A stretch of 64,000 nt of DNA from CAVUCH01 sp963739995 (lineage in GTDB: Bacteria > Acidobacteriota > Vicinamibacteria > Vicinamibacterales > JAENWD01), in NCBI GenBank assembly GCA_963739995.1, contig CAVUCH010000019.1, positions 1 through 64,000 on the forward strand, written 5' to 3'. Of the stretch, positions 18,243 to 27,590 are shown piece by piece (positions within the stretch are counted from its first letter, which is position 1; each line of letters begins with the position of its first letter). The notes under the pieces were generated by a model. It saw only the letters and a list, made by a program, of their open reading frames with translations, was not told the origin of the DNA and searched no databases. Both the position numbers and the translations under genes were made by a program.

Positions 18243-19259
18243 ATGGCGCGTGGGTGGTCAGCGTCCCGGTGCGTCCGCACGGCTGCGGCCGCAGTCGGTC
18301 TCTGCCTGTCGTGGTGCGGGGTGGTCACCGCCCGCGGCGACCTCGAACGGTACGACGCGGGTCGCCTGTCGATGGGCTGCGTGTACTCCATCGCGGCCTA
18401 CAGCTCCGATCGTGGCAGCCTTCCCCGCATCCTCGATGAAGCGCTCGACGAGGTCGATCGCATTGACCGGCTGATGAGCCACTACCGGCCGGACAGTCCA
18501 TTGTCGCAGCTGAATCGCGAGGCCGGGCGTGGTGCCGTCGCGGTGGACTCTGAGCTGTTCGACTTCATCGCCCTGGCGCTCGGGTACAGCCGCACGTCCG
18601 GCGGGGCGTTCGACATCACGGTCGGTCCGCTCATGAAAGCGTGGGGCTTCTTCCAGGATGACGGCCGCGTGCCGACCGGCCGGGAGCTCACGGCAGTACG
18701 AGGGCGGGTTGGATACCGTCACGTGCACCTGAACGCCGTCGATCGGACGATCCGCTTCGACACGCCGGGCGTGGAACTCGATCTCGGCGGCATCGCGAAG
18801 GGCTACGCCGTCGATCGCGTCGTCCGCCTGCTAAAGGAGCGAGGTGTCGGCGCCGCGCTGGTCAGCGCGGGCGGGAGCACGGTCTTCGGCATCGGAGCGC
18901 CTCCCGGAGAGGACGCCTGGCGAGTCAGCGTGCAGGACCCGCTCGACCCTGCACGTATCGCCTTCACCGTTGCGCTGCGCGACCGCGCAGTGTCGGTTGC
19001 GGGCAGCTCCGAGAAGTTCTTCGCGCGCGGACGCAGGCGATACGGCCACATCATGAACCCGCGTACCGGCCGGCCGGTTCAGGATGTGCTCACGGTTGCC
19101 GTCCTGGCCCCAACGGGCACAGCCGGCGATGCGCTCGACGATGCGTTGTTCGTCCGGGGAGTGAACGGCAGCCGGACGAGCCTGGCCGGGCAACGGGGCG
19201 TGGAGGCGTACTTCCTGCTGCCAGCGCGGCGCGGATGGAGGATGGCTTACCTCAACTAA
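18243..19259 (+). CDS. apbE: FAD:protein FMN transferase (ApbE family)
   Basis: A 338-residue ApbE-type flavin transferase, which attaches FMN to a threonine of extracytoplasmic target proteins. An N-terminal hydrophobic stretch (residues 13-30) indicates a signal or lipoprotein-like anchor. Family markers are LSMGCVYSI, the VDRIDRLMSHYRPDSPLSQLN region, TSGGAFDITVGPL, LDLGGIAKGYAVDRV and HIMNPRTGRPV. It lies 39 bases after RidA on the same strand and ends eight bases from the convergent unknown gene. No obvious flavinylation target (FMN-bind domain) is seen in the window, so the substrate is unknown. Confidence 0.92.
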   Translation: MARGWSASRCVRTAAAAVGLCLSWCGVVTARGDLERYDAGRLSMGCVYSIAAYSSDRGSLPRILDEALDEVDRIDRLMSHYRPDSPLSQLNREAGRGAVAVDSELFDFIALALGYSRTSGGAFDITVGPLMKAWGFFQDDGRVPTGRELTAVRGRVGYRHVHLNAVDRTIRFDTPGVELDLGGIAKGYAVDRVVRLLKERGVGAALVSAGGSTVFGIGAPPGEDAWRVSVQDPLDPARIAFTVALRDRAVSVAGSSEKFFARGRRRYGHIMNPRTGRPVQDVLTVAVLAPTGTAGDALDDALFVRGVNGSRTSLAGQRGVEAYFLLPARRGWRMAYLN

Positions 19260-19267
19260 TCGGCTGG

Positions 19268-20245
19268 TCAGCGCACCGCGGTGAGCTCGACACTCGCGTA
19301 GATCATCAGGCGCGGGATCGAGAACTCCGTGCCGCCATCGACGACTGCAAGCTCGTCGAGCGGCACGCGTCCGATGCCAGAGACGTGCGCCTCGGCGGCG
19401 CGGTAGGTCCCACGCAGGCGAACCCGTAGTCCCTGGATTTCACGACCGCCGTAGTTCAAGAGCTGCACTCGCACGCCGTCCGCCTGGCGGGTCACCCGAC
19501 AGATCACGACCTCGCTGCCGTATACGCGGATCGTTCGCGCGCCGTCCGTCAGCTGGCGCCGCACCTTGAGCGCAAGCGCGCTCGGATCGGCGGCCTCCTG
19601 CCGCGAGTATGCTCTGCTGCCGAGAGCTACGGTGACCGGAAACCGTCCGTCGCGTGCCTTCACCAGCTCGAACAACAGGTTCCGGCGCGAGAGCAGGTTC
19701 ATCACCTCTCCCATCTCTTCGGACCCATCGTCGACGACCCCGACGTCGGCAAGTGCCGCGTCGGCACCCGGCGCCCGGACGTCGCGCAGAAAGGCCAGCA
19801 TGGCGCCAACCTCCGGGAGGTCCGCTGCGTCGACCGAGAGCACGGCATCCAGGCCGTACGCAAACGCCTCCGCAGCGGCCAGGGCGCCCGTCCCGCGTGG
19901 CCGCTCGTACCTGAACCGCCCTGCCGGGGCACGCAGGGATCGCCAGCCGTTCGCCACCACCCACGGGCTCCGCGTCGCCGACACGAGGTCGGCCCGGTGC
20001 TCGATGCCTGGCGCCGGCAGCACCTGGCGCGCGGCGACGTCCGCGGCGCTGACCGGAACCGCGTCGATTCCCGCGGCTCGCCAGGGCTGTGCCAGCTCCG
20101 GCGGCACGCACAGCCGGTCCATGCCCGCATCGCGAATCACGGCCACGCTCTCGTCTACCGCGTGAACCCAGTACACGCACGGCAGCGACGCGTGCTGCCC
20201 GGGCTGCACCCACATCGGCGAGAGCAGCAGCAGCAGCCACGTCAT
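19268..20245 (-). CDS. Secreted protein of unknown function, coupled to DUF362
   Basis: A 325-residue protein with a short hydrophobic start (TWLLLLLSPMWV) that may be a signal. It contains VYWVHAVDESVAVIRDAG near the N-terminus and ends in two strand-rich segments. The layout loosely resembles the non-catalytic beta-sandwich domains of glycoside hydrolases, but I recognise no family. Its start overlaps the stop of the DUF362 gene by four bases, so the two are translationally coupled and probably work together. It is the last gene of the minus-strand series starting with the TonB receptor at 30822. Confidence 0.7.
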   Translation of the reverse strand: MTWLLLLLSPMWVQPGQHASLPCVYWVHAVDESVAVIRDAGMDRLCVPPELAQPWRAAGIDAVPVSAADVAARQVLPAPGIEHRADLVSATRSPWVVANGWRSLRAPAGRFRYERPRGTGALAAAEAFAYGLDAVLSVDAADLPEVGAMLAFLRDVRAPGADAALADVGVVDDGSEEMGEVMNLLSRRNLLFELVKARDGRFPVTVALGSRAYSRQEAADPSALALKVRRQLTDGARTIRVYGSEVVICRVTRQADGVRVQLLNYGGREIQGLRVRLRGTYRAAEAHVSGIGRVPLDELAVVDGGTEFSIPRLMIYASVELTAVR

Positions 20246-21381
20246 ACCTCGAGCTGCTGCACCTTGATGCGCGCCAGATCGTACATGCCGAGCCCGAGCC
20301 GGGATGCGTACTCGACGTGCCCCGGCTCGCGCACGAGGATGTTGACGTTCGGGTCGTTGTCTCGCGCGGCCGTGTCGTCTGTCCGGAGAAACGCCGGCGA
20401 ACGATCCCAGATCGAGATCGCGCCTTCCGCCTTCCGCTTCTGATCCACGATATCGAGCAGCAGGCGATCGATGGCGACCGGGTCGGTGCCGAAGAAGATG
20501 CGGCGTGGATAGAAGACGAAACGATCGTTATGCGCGAAGGGACCGCCGTGCCATACACCGCGGAGCCCGTCCATGATTTGCAGGACCGTTCGCGACCTCA
20601 GCGGCTCGACAGAGGCCAGCGTGCCCACGAACGAGTAGGTGTGCGACCGCCCGTGGTAGTGGGTACGCGCAACGTTCGAGAAGCTGCCGTATGCGATGTT
20701 CTTCAGACACCCCGTCGCACCGGTGGCTCCGTGATCCTTGACGTTCGGGATATTGATGATCTTCGTGAGCCGGCGCGTTATCAGCCGCATCATGTTCGAC
20801 CGGGTGTCTTCCTCCCCGAACAGATCGGCCTCGACATAGGTGGCTGGATCGTAGCCGCTGTTGTCGGAGTAGGCGTTCTCCCGCTCGGCGGCGACCGTCT
20901 GGACGTCGGGCGGAAGGTGCGGTGCGTAGTTCACGGCCTCGAGCTGCTGCCGGAAGCGCTCGTAGACGTAGATCTGCGCGGCAGGTATCCCGACGTTCAT
21001 CAACTGACGTGCCGTTTCGGCAACAATGGCGTGGTCCGAGACGACGTGGGGATGGCCGCCGCAGTTGACCTTGATGCCAACCACGTCGGCAGGGCCGAAG
21101 AACTGCCGCCAGGCGTCCGCCGGTGTGCTCGTGCGCGTCAGCGCGCACATCCCCCGCGCCATCATCTCCCGCACGACGTCGGCCGCCGTCGCGCTGGTCA
21201 CGGCATCGAGCACCCGCTCCGACCGCACCGCCACGACGGTCCCCGGGTAGCGGCCGGGCATGCCTGGCGTGACGGCAGCCTCATACCCGCTGACCACACG
21301 CACCCGAGGAATGTCGTGCCGGTCTCGCGGCGTGACCAGCGGCACCGCTGTCAGCAGGCGAACGAACGTCCGTCGATCCAT
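20242..21381 (-). CDS. DUF362 domain protein with Tat-like signal
   Basis: A 379-residue DUF362 protein: DVVGIKVNCGG near the front, INIPNVKDHGATGATGCLKN in the middle, and FFGTDPVAIDRLLLDIV near the end. MDRRTFVRLLTAVPL looks like a short Tat signal. DUF362 proteins are often iron-sulfur-associated and exported; no 4Fe-4S ferredoxin cluster is present in this copy. Function unknown. It sits between the UnbV protein gene (180 bases upstream) and the coupled unknown gene. Confidence 0.85.
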   Translation of the reverse strand: MDRRTFVRLLTAVPLVTPRDRHDIPRVRVVSGYEAAVTPGMPGRYPGTVVAVRSERVLDAVTSATAADVVREMMARGMCALTRTSTPADAWRQFFGPADVVGIKVNCGGHPHVVSDHAIVAETARQLMNVGIPAAQIYVYERFRQQLEAVNYAPHLPPDVQTVAAERENAYSDNSGYDPATYVEADLFGEEDTRSNMMRLITRRLTKIINIPNVKDHGATGATGCLKNIAYGSFSNVARTHYHGRSHTYSFVGTLASVEPLRSRTVLQIMDGLRGVWHGGPFAHNDRFVFYPRRIFFGTDPVAIDRLLLDIVDQKRKAEGAISIWDRSPAFLRTDDTAARDNDPNVNILVREPGHVEYASRLGLGMYDLARIKVQQLEV

Positions 21382-21561
21382 CTCGTCTCCTGTCCGCGGC
21401 TGCCACTATACGCCCGGAGCCTGATCGTTTGAACTCCGAGGTAGATGCGGCACGCGCGCTACATCGACGTCTGACAGGCTCCGTCCGAGCCGGGCAGGCG
21501 CACGGCCACGCACGACGTGGCGTGACCGATGGCGAGCGCACGCAGGCGTTGTCGGGTTGCG

Positions 21562-23709
21562 CTATTGAACGGATGGCTCCGCTGTCACGTGTTCCGTCAG
21601 GTTGAGCCTGAGTACGCGATCTGATGGCTGCCGCCTCCACCGGAAGAATCTGCCCCCGGGCATTCGGACCTCGACGTCCACAGGCTCACTGTACGATCCC
21701 AACCCGAAGTTCGCGCGCAGGTCGCTTTGAGAGAGGTAGCCACCTCCCGAGCGGATCTCGCGAGTCTGCCGCGTGCCACCCGCATCAACAGTGATGCGGG
21801 CGCCGATGCAGAAGCGATTGCTCCCGGCCTGCTCCAGCTGCACGGCGAGCCAGTGATGCCCGGTTCGCTGCTCGTTCCGCAGCACTGTCGGCACGTGGTC
21901 GATGTTGCTTACGACCAGGTCGAGATCGCCGTCGTTGTCGAGGTCTCCCACGGCCAGTCCACGGCTGGATTGGGCGACCTGCAGTCCGTCCCCGGCCGTT
22001 GCAGAAACGTCGGCGAACTGGGCGCCCTGATTCAGAAAGAGCTGGTTCTTCTGGCGGAACGTCTCCTGCAGCTCGGGATACTCGTCGACATTGGGGTAGA
22101 TGTGCCCGTTGGCGAAGAAGAGGTCGAGGTCGCCGTCGAGATCCGCGTCGAACAGAGCCGTGCCCCATCCCATGCGCACGAAGGTCGCGCCAGCGAGGCC
22201 GACCGCGGACGTCACATCGTCGAATTGCCGCCCGTCCCGATTGCGGTACACCGTGTTGGTGTCGTGGGCGAAATTGGTCACGACGAAGTCCATCCGTCCG
22301 TCGCCGTCGTAGTCACCTGAGTCAACGCCCATACCGGCCTGCGCGCGGCCTTCTCCGTTCAAGGCAACGCCGGCGGCGAGCCCGACGCTCTCGAAACGGC
22401 CATCGCCGCGATTCCGGTACAGGAAGTTGGGACTGGTGTCGTTGGCGACGTAGAGATCGGTCCAGCCGTCATCGTCGTAGTCGGTCGCGAGCACGCCAAA
22501 GCCGTAGCCCCGGGCCGTGTCGGTGAGTCCGCTGGCGGCGGTCGCATCGACGAACCGCCCGTTCCCGACGTTTTCGAAGAAGATGTCCGCCTCTCCGGGC
22601 AGCCCCATCGGGCCAATCATCGTTTTCGGTCCGCCGCGCCAGACCAGCGTCCGCTGCGCCCTGGCGAGCTCCGACCAGCTGGTCGAGACGTAGCGGGCCA
22701 CATAGAGGTCGAGATCGCCGTCGCCGTCGGCGTCGAAGAACGTGCAGCCGGTGCTCCAGGACGCACCGGAGCCGAGGCTCGTCTTGCCCGAGCTGACGGT
22801 CGCGCCTGCGGAGGGCGGCGAGGCCACGCCTGCCTCCGGAGCGACGTCGGTGAAGGTGCCGTTGCCGTTGTTGCGGAAGAGGAAATTCGGGCCGAAGTTC
22901 GTGACGTAGAGATCGAGACGGCCGTCATTGTCGTAATCGCCGGTGCAGACGCCGTTGCCCCAGGCCGCGACATCCAGGCCTGAACCGGCGGAGACATCCC
23001 GGAACCTCCAGCGGCCCTCGTTCCGGTAGAGCGCATTGCGATGCGGAATCTTCTCGCGTGCATCCGACAGCTCGAACGCGGTCACCAGATAGATGTCGAG
23101 CTGCCCGTCGCCGTCGTAGTCGAACATCGCGACGCCGCTGCCGCCGGATTCGAGGATGTGATCCTTGTTTGGGCCGCCGCAATAGGTCTTCGTCGTGAGG
23201 CACGGCACCTCGTCGAACTGCACGGGCGACGAGACGGCCGCTCGCGGCATGTCGGTTGGCGGCGGCCCCATGGCCGACGCATGACCGCCGTAGGCCGGCT
23301 CCTTGGTCGTCGGTTGGGTGTAGCTGCCCTGGAACTGGAGTTCCTCACCGGCGACGTCGCCGTCTGCGGTGACGCGATTCAGCAGCGCGAGGAACGGCGC
23401 CGAGGAAAACGCCTCGTTCGGCGCCGACCGGAGGCGCTCGCGAAGGCGCGTCGAGGCATCGCGGAGTGCCTGCTGATCGGCGGCCGTCCCGAGCTTGGCG
23501 GCCATGAGATCGATCCTGTCTGCCGCCCCCGCGATCGCTTCCCCGAACGCTGCCGTGGTCGGCGCGGTCGTTTCGGCCCGCTTCAGCAGCTCGACCGCCT
23601 CACGTCGCAGCTCTATCAGGGTAGACGGTCGGTTCGGCTGCTGTGCGGCGACAGGTAAGAGCGAGGCCGCGCCGAGCCACAGCACCAGGATCGGCCGGAG
23701 GGGCCTCAT
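21562..23709 (-). CDS. Secreted CRTAC1-like protein: FG-GAP repeats plus ASPIC/UnbV domain
   Basis: A 715-residue secreted protein with a signal peptide (LRPILVLWLGAASLLPVAAQ), a helical N-terminal region to about residue 120, then a seven-bladed type propeller of FG-GAP/VCBS repeats with several calcium-binding loops of the DxDxDGxxD kind (for example FDYDGDGQLDIY, GDYDNDGRLDLY, FDADGDGDLDLY). The C-terminus is an ASPIC/UnbV domain (GARITVDAGGTRQTREIRSG). These proteins are common in Acidobacteria and thought to bind surfaces or polysaccharides. The gene starts 7 bases after the related upstream gene and is surely in the same transcript. Confidence 0.88.
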   Translation of the reverse strand: MRPLRPILVLWLGAASLLPVAAQQPNRPSTLIELRREAVELLKRAETTAPTTAAFGEAIAGAADRIDLMAAKLGTAADQQALRDASTRLRERLRSAPNEAFSSAPFLALLNRVTADGDVAGEELQFQGSYTQPTTKEPAYGGHASAMGPPPTDMPRAAVSSPVQFDEVPCLTTKTYCGGPNKDHILESGGSGVAMFDYDGDGQLDIYLVTAFELSDAREKIPHRNALYRNEGRWRFRDVSAGSGLDVAAWGNGVCTGDYDNDGRLDLYVTNFGPNFLFRNNGNGTFTDVAPEAGVASPPSAGATVSSGKTSLGSGASWSTGCTFFDADGDGDLDLYVARYVSTSWSELARAQRTLVWRGGPKTMIGPMGLPGEADIFFENVGNGRFVDATAASGLTDTARGYGFGVLATDYDDDGWTDLYVANDTSPNFLYRNRGDGRFESVGLAAGVALNGEGRAQAGMGVDSGDYDGDGRMDFVVTNFAHDTNTVYRNRDGRQFDDVTSAVGLAGATFVRMGWGTALFDADLDGDLDLFFANGHIYPNVDEYPELQETFRQKNQLFLNQGAQFADVSATAGDGLQVAQSSRGLAVGDLDNDGDLDLVVSNIDHVPTVLRNEQRTGHHWLAVQLEQAGSNRFCIGARITVDAGGTRQTREIRSGGGYLSQSDLRANFGLGSYSEPVDVEVRMPGGRFFRWRRQPSDRVLRLNLTEHVTAEPSVQ

Positions 23710-23716
23710 GTCCGCA

Positions 23717-26700
23717 TCATCCTCCGGCGCGAATCCCCTCGAGCAGCTGGAGGCCGATGGGGTGTGTCGGATTGCGCTGGAGCAGGCGTTCCAACACCTG
23801 CGTACCTTCCTGCCGCTGGCCGTTCTTGAAATGGATGCGGCAAAGCGTCACATACCCCATCTCGAATCCCGGATTCACCTGGAGGAGCCGCTGGAGCACG
23901 TCGATTGCCTTGTCGGTCTCGCCTCGCGCCGCGAGCACAAGGGCGAGATTGTTAGCGGCTTCGCCGTACGCGGGGCGTTGGTTCACCGCCTGCTGGAAGT
24001 AGGTCAGGGCGCGATCGAGATCGCGCTGGCTGCCGTAGAAGATGCCGAGATTATTGAGCGCCTCCGGAAATTCGGGCTGCAGGGCCAGCGCCTGCTGGTA
24101 GAGCTCCCGGGCCTGGGCCGCATCGCCGGTCTGGAAGAGCGCGAACCCGAGATTGTTCATCGCGTCGGCGAACTGGGGCCTGGCGGCGAGCGCAGCGCGA
24201 AACCGCTCGATCGCGGCCGGCAGGTTGCCGCCTTGCGCGAGCAGCGCGCCCAGGCTGTTGTTGGCATCCGCGTAGTCCTTCTGCAACTGCAGTGCACGCT
24301 CGAACGCCGCCTGCGCGTCGGCCGACCGTCCGCGGCGCATGTAGAGCGTGCCGAGGTTGTAGAACGTGATCGCGCTCGGATCGACCTTCGCGACGTGTTC
24401 AAAGGCGACGAGCGCGGCCGCGTCATATCCCTGCTCGGAGAGCTCGAGACCGTACTGGAAGTAATTGCGCTCGCCCGGCGCTGCGTAGAAGGTGCCCTTG
24501 AACGGCAGCGACCGGGCCAACCGCTCTGCCTCCGGCACGTCGATCTTCCTGATGTCGCCTGCGATCCCCGCGACGGCCGCGGCCTCCCGATACACCCTCA
24601 CGATCTCGCCGCGGCCGTTGATCAGGAAGAGCGTCGGCAGCCGCAGGTCTTCGCGGCGATCGAAGAGATAACGATGGAGCAGGCTGTACATGCCGGCTAC
24701 GCTGCTGTCGGCGATCGCAATCGGCAGCCCCACGGTCTTCGACGCGGCCTGAACATCGGCGGCCTTGTCCTGTCCGTCGACGCTGACGGCCAACGCCTGA
24801 GCCCCGGCGGCCGCGAGCGCGCGCTGCTGCCGCCCGAGCTCGTCGAGGAGCGCACGTGAGGGTGGCGCCCAGGTCGCCCAGAACAGGAGCGCCACGGGGT
24901 GACCGGCGTACGCCGCGAGCGAACGCTCCTGGCCACTCACGTCTCGCAGCGTGAAGTCGGGCGCAGGGTAGCCTTGATAAAGCCACGTCGCGCCGTCGGG
25001 CGGCGCCGATGTCGCGGGAGCCGGCGACGGATTGCTGAACGCCGCCGGTGCCGCGACGAACCGTTCGGCGCGGACCTGGTCGCTGTTCTCGGTCACCAGG
25101 ATTCGCTGATTCACTTCGGTCTCGGGCAGCGACTGCGCCTGGCCTGATGGCCAGACGATTGCGATTTTCGTCACGCGCGTGCTCTTGCCGAGGCCGAACA
25201 GCAGCGTTTTCGAATGCTGTGAGATGAATCCCGATCCGGCCTTTACGACGCGCGTGAAGGAGCCCTGATCGGTCACGACCGTGACCCGCGCGCCGATTGC
25301 ATCGCGATTGCTCTTCGTGCCGACGAGCCGGACGGCCAACGAGTGATGGCCGGCCACGAAATCGTTGCGGAACAGCCGCAGTTCCGGCGACGAGCGCGGT
25401 GACGCCAGGACGACGTCGGCGTCGCCATCGTTGTCGTAATCAACCACCGCAAACGACCGGCCGTCCTGATCGAGATCGAGCCCGGCCACGCCCGAGATCT
25501 CGTCGAAGCGGCCGTGACCGTCGTTGCGGAGCAGCACGTTGCGTTCGTGGCTGGCCTGCGAGCCGTTGCGCATCAACAAACGATTGGTGGCGCGCCAGGC
25601 ATCGTCATACGCCGTGCCGACCTGGCGCTCGAGCGGCGATCGCGCCGTCACCTGCCGCCAGAAGAAGCTGTCGATGTTGACGTCGGATTCATCGGCAGCC
25701 CGCGTGAACATGCCGTTGACGACGAACAGGTCGTCGAAGCCGTCGTTGTCGAAATCGAGCGCATCCGAGGACCACGCCCATCGGCCGAACTCGGCGCCCG
25801 CCTTCAACGTGACGTCCTCGAACGTGCCATTGCCGCGGTTGCGGAACAGGGAGTTGCCGCGGGCATGCCGTTGATAGAGCGCGCGGATGTCTGGCGGCGC
25901 CTGCGGCATGAATCCTGGCAGCGCGGTCACGCGCAGGCCTGCCGCCGTCCACATGTTGCCGGTGTAGATGTCGAGATGGCTGTCGTTGTCGTAATCGACG
26001 AACGCCGCGCTCATGCCGGCGCCGTAGTCGGCAACGCCCGCGGAGTCGGTGACATCCGAGAATCGCACCTGTCCGTCGACGGGTCCCAGGTTGCGATAGA
26101 GGTTCTTGCGGCCGAAATCGTTCGCGACCAGCAGGTCGGGCCAGCCGTCCTCGTCGAAGTCCCCCCAGCTGGCCGCGAAGCTGAAACGGTCGTTGTGCTC
26201 GCGCAGTCCCACTGCCTCGGTCACCTCGACGAAGCGGCCGTGCCCGTCGTTGCGCAGCAGCACGTTGGGCGGGCCATTCTGCGCGTCGTGATACGGTGCG
26301 GGTGGGCCGGCCTTGTCCTCGCTGGCGCCGATCAGGAAGGAGTAGGCGCAGAGATACAGATCGACGAAGCCGTCGCGGTCGTAGTCCGCCGCCGCGGCAG
26401 AAGTCAGCGTGCCGCGAAGCGGCTGCGCAAGCTGAAACGCCTTGGGCTCGTGGGTGAAGTGCGCTTTCCCGTCGTTGGTGAACAGCAGGGGACCGCTGCG
26501 TGCGACCATGACCAGGTCCTCGTCAGCGTCGTTGTCGACGTCGATGAACAGCGACTGCGACGTGCTGTCGAGGACGGCAAGCCCTGCCGCCTCGGTGATG
26601 TCCGAGAACGTACCGTCGCCGTTGCTGCGAAAGAGCCGGTTCGGCAGGCCGGACGGTTGCGAGACGTAGAGGTCATCGAGGCCGTCGCCGTCGGCATCGC

Positions 26701-27531
26701 CCGCGGAGACGCCGTGATGGCCCATGCCGCCGGGCATGAACGCGCCGTCGAGACGCGTAATCCACTGATCGAGATCCGGCTTCAACTGGGCGGCAAATGC
26801 CGGAATGGAGGCGAAGGCCGCGTCGGTCGTCTCTCTGAAGATCGGACCGGTCGCACGGCTGCGCACCGTATCGGCCGCGGTCCACTCGGCAATCATCCAG
26901 CGCGAAGCCTCCTGCTGCCACCGGACCTGCCAGTGGCCGATCCATTCAGCGCGCCCACCGCCGTTTGCGGCGCCCGCAAGATCGAAGCGCACGGTCGTGC
27001 GCACGGCACCCGGTGCGGCTTCAGTCTCGATACGAGTGATCAGGAACTCGGCGACGTCGATCGCCGCGAAGGCGCCTGTCAGCGCCGTCAATTCTTTCTG
27101 GAATGAGGCCCGATCCAGGGTGGCGCCGGGCGAGCCCGTTGCCCGGGCGATTGCAAGCGGCTGCGACCCGGCTGGCAGTTCGCCATCCGCGAGGCGGCCG
27201 CCCTTGAACTGCGGCGCAAGGAGTGCCCCCGCGGCGTCAGCGGCGCCGGCGGGACGCTCTCGGAACGCCGCGCTCAGCGTTTCCAGTTGAGCAGTCAGCG
27301 CCGTCGACGATCTTCTCTTCAGGGAACGCGTCGTCGCCGGGAGCGAGATGGCGCTGAAGCGCTTCGATCGCCGGCGGCGGGCGGAACTCGCCCTGATAGT
27401 GAAAGGTGGTTGCGGGCGGGGAGGGTGCCGATCGTGTGGAGCCCTGCGATGCCGAGGTCCGACCCCGAGAGCGTCAGCAGCGCGGCGATGCCAGCAATCG
27501 TGCGCGCTGCGACCAGTCCGTTCCGTGCCAT
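23717..27531 (-). CDS. UnbV/FG-GAP protein fused to thioredoxin-like and TPR domains; N-terminal frame breaks
   Basis: About 1,270 residues. Order: an N-terminal hydrophobic segment (MARNGLVAARTIAGIAALL), a short alpha/beta region, FG-GAP calcium-loop repeats (about 240-710), an ASPIC/UnbV domain (GARVTVVTDQGSFTRVVKAG, about 770-830), an AhpC/TSA-like thioredoxin fold (YPAPDFTLRDVSGQERSLAA, about 870-1000) and five or more TPR repeats to the end. In the thioredoxin fold the redox CxxC is replaced by APPS (FWATWAPPSR), so thiol chemistry is not expected. The N-terminal coding is split over three frames: YQGEFRPPPAIEALQRHL reads in a second frame, with shifts near 27300 and within 27400-27475. 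The downstream thousand codons are intact, so assembly indels are likely. It follows the TonB gene by 59 bases. Confidence 0.82.
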
Positions 27532-27590
27532 CTGCCGTGCCACCCCGATGGGGCACATTACCATGCACCCCACCGGAAACGGCTTGCCCG

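Noticed and set aside
25514..27106. Plus-strand open frame of 530 codons opposite the UnbV-TPR gene
   Set aside because: Antisense shadow; the minus strand has clear FG-GAP repeats there.
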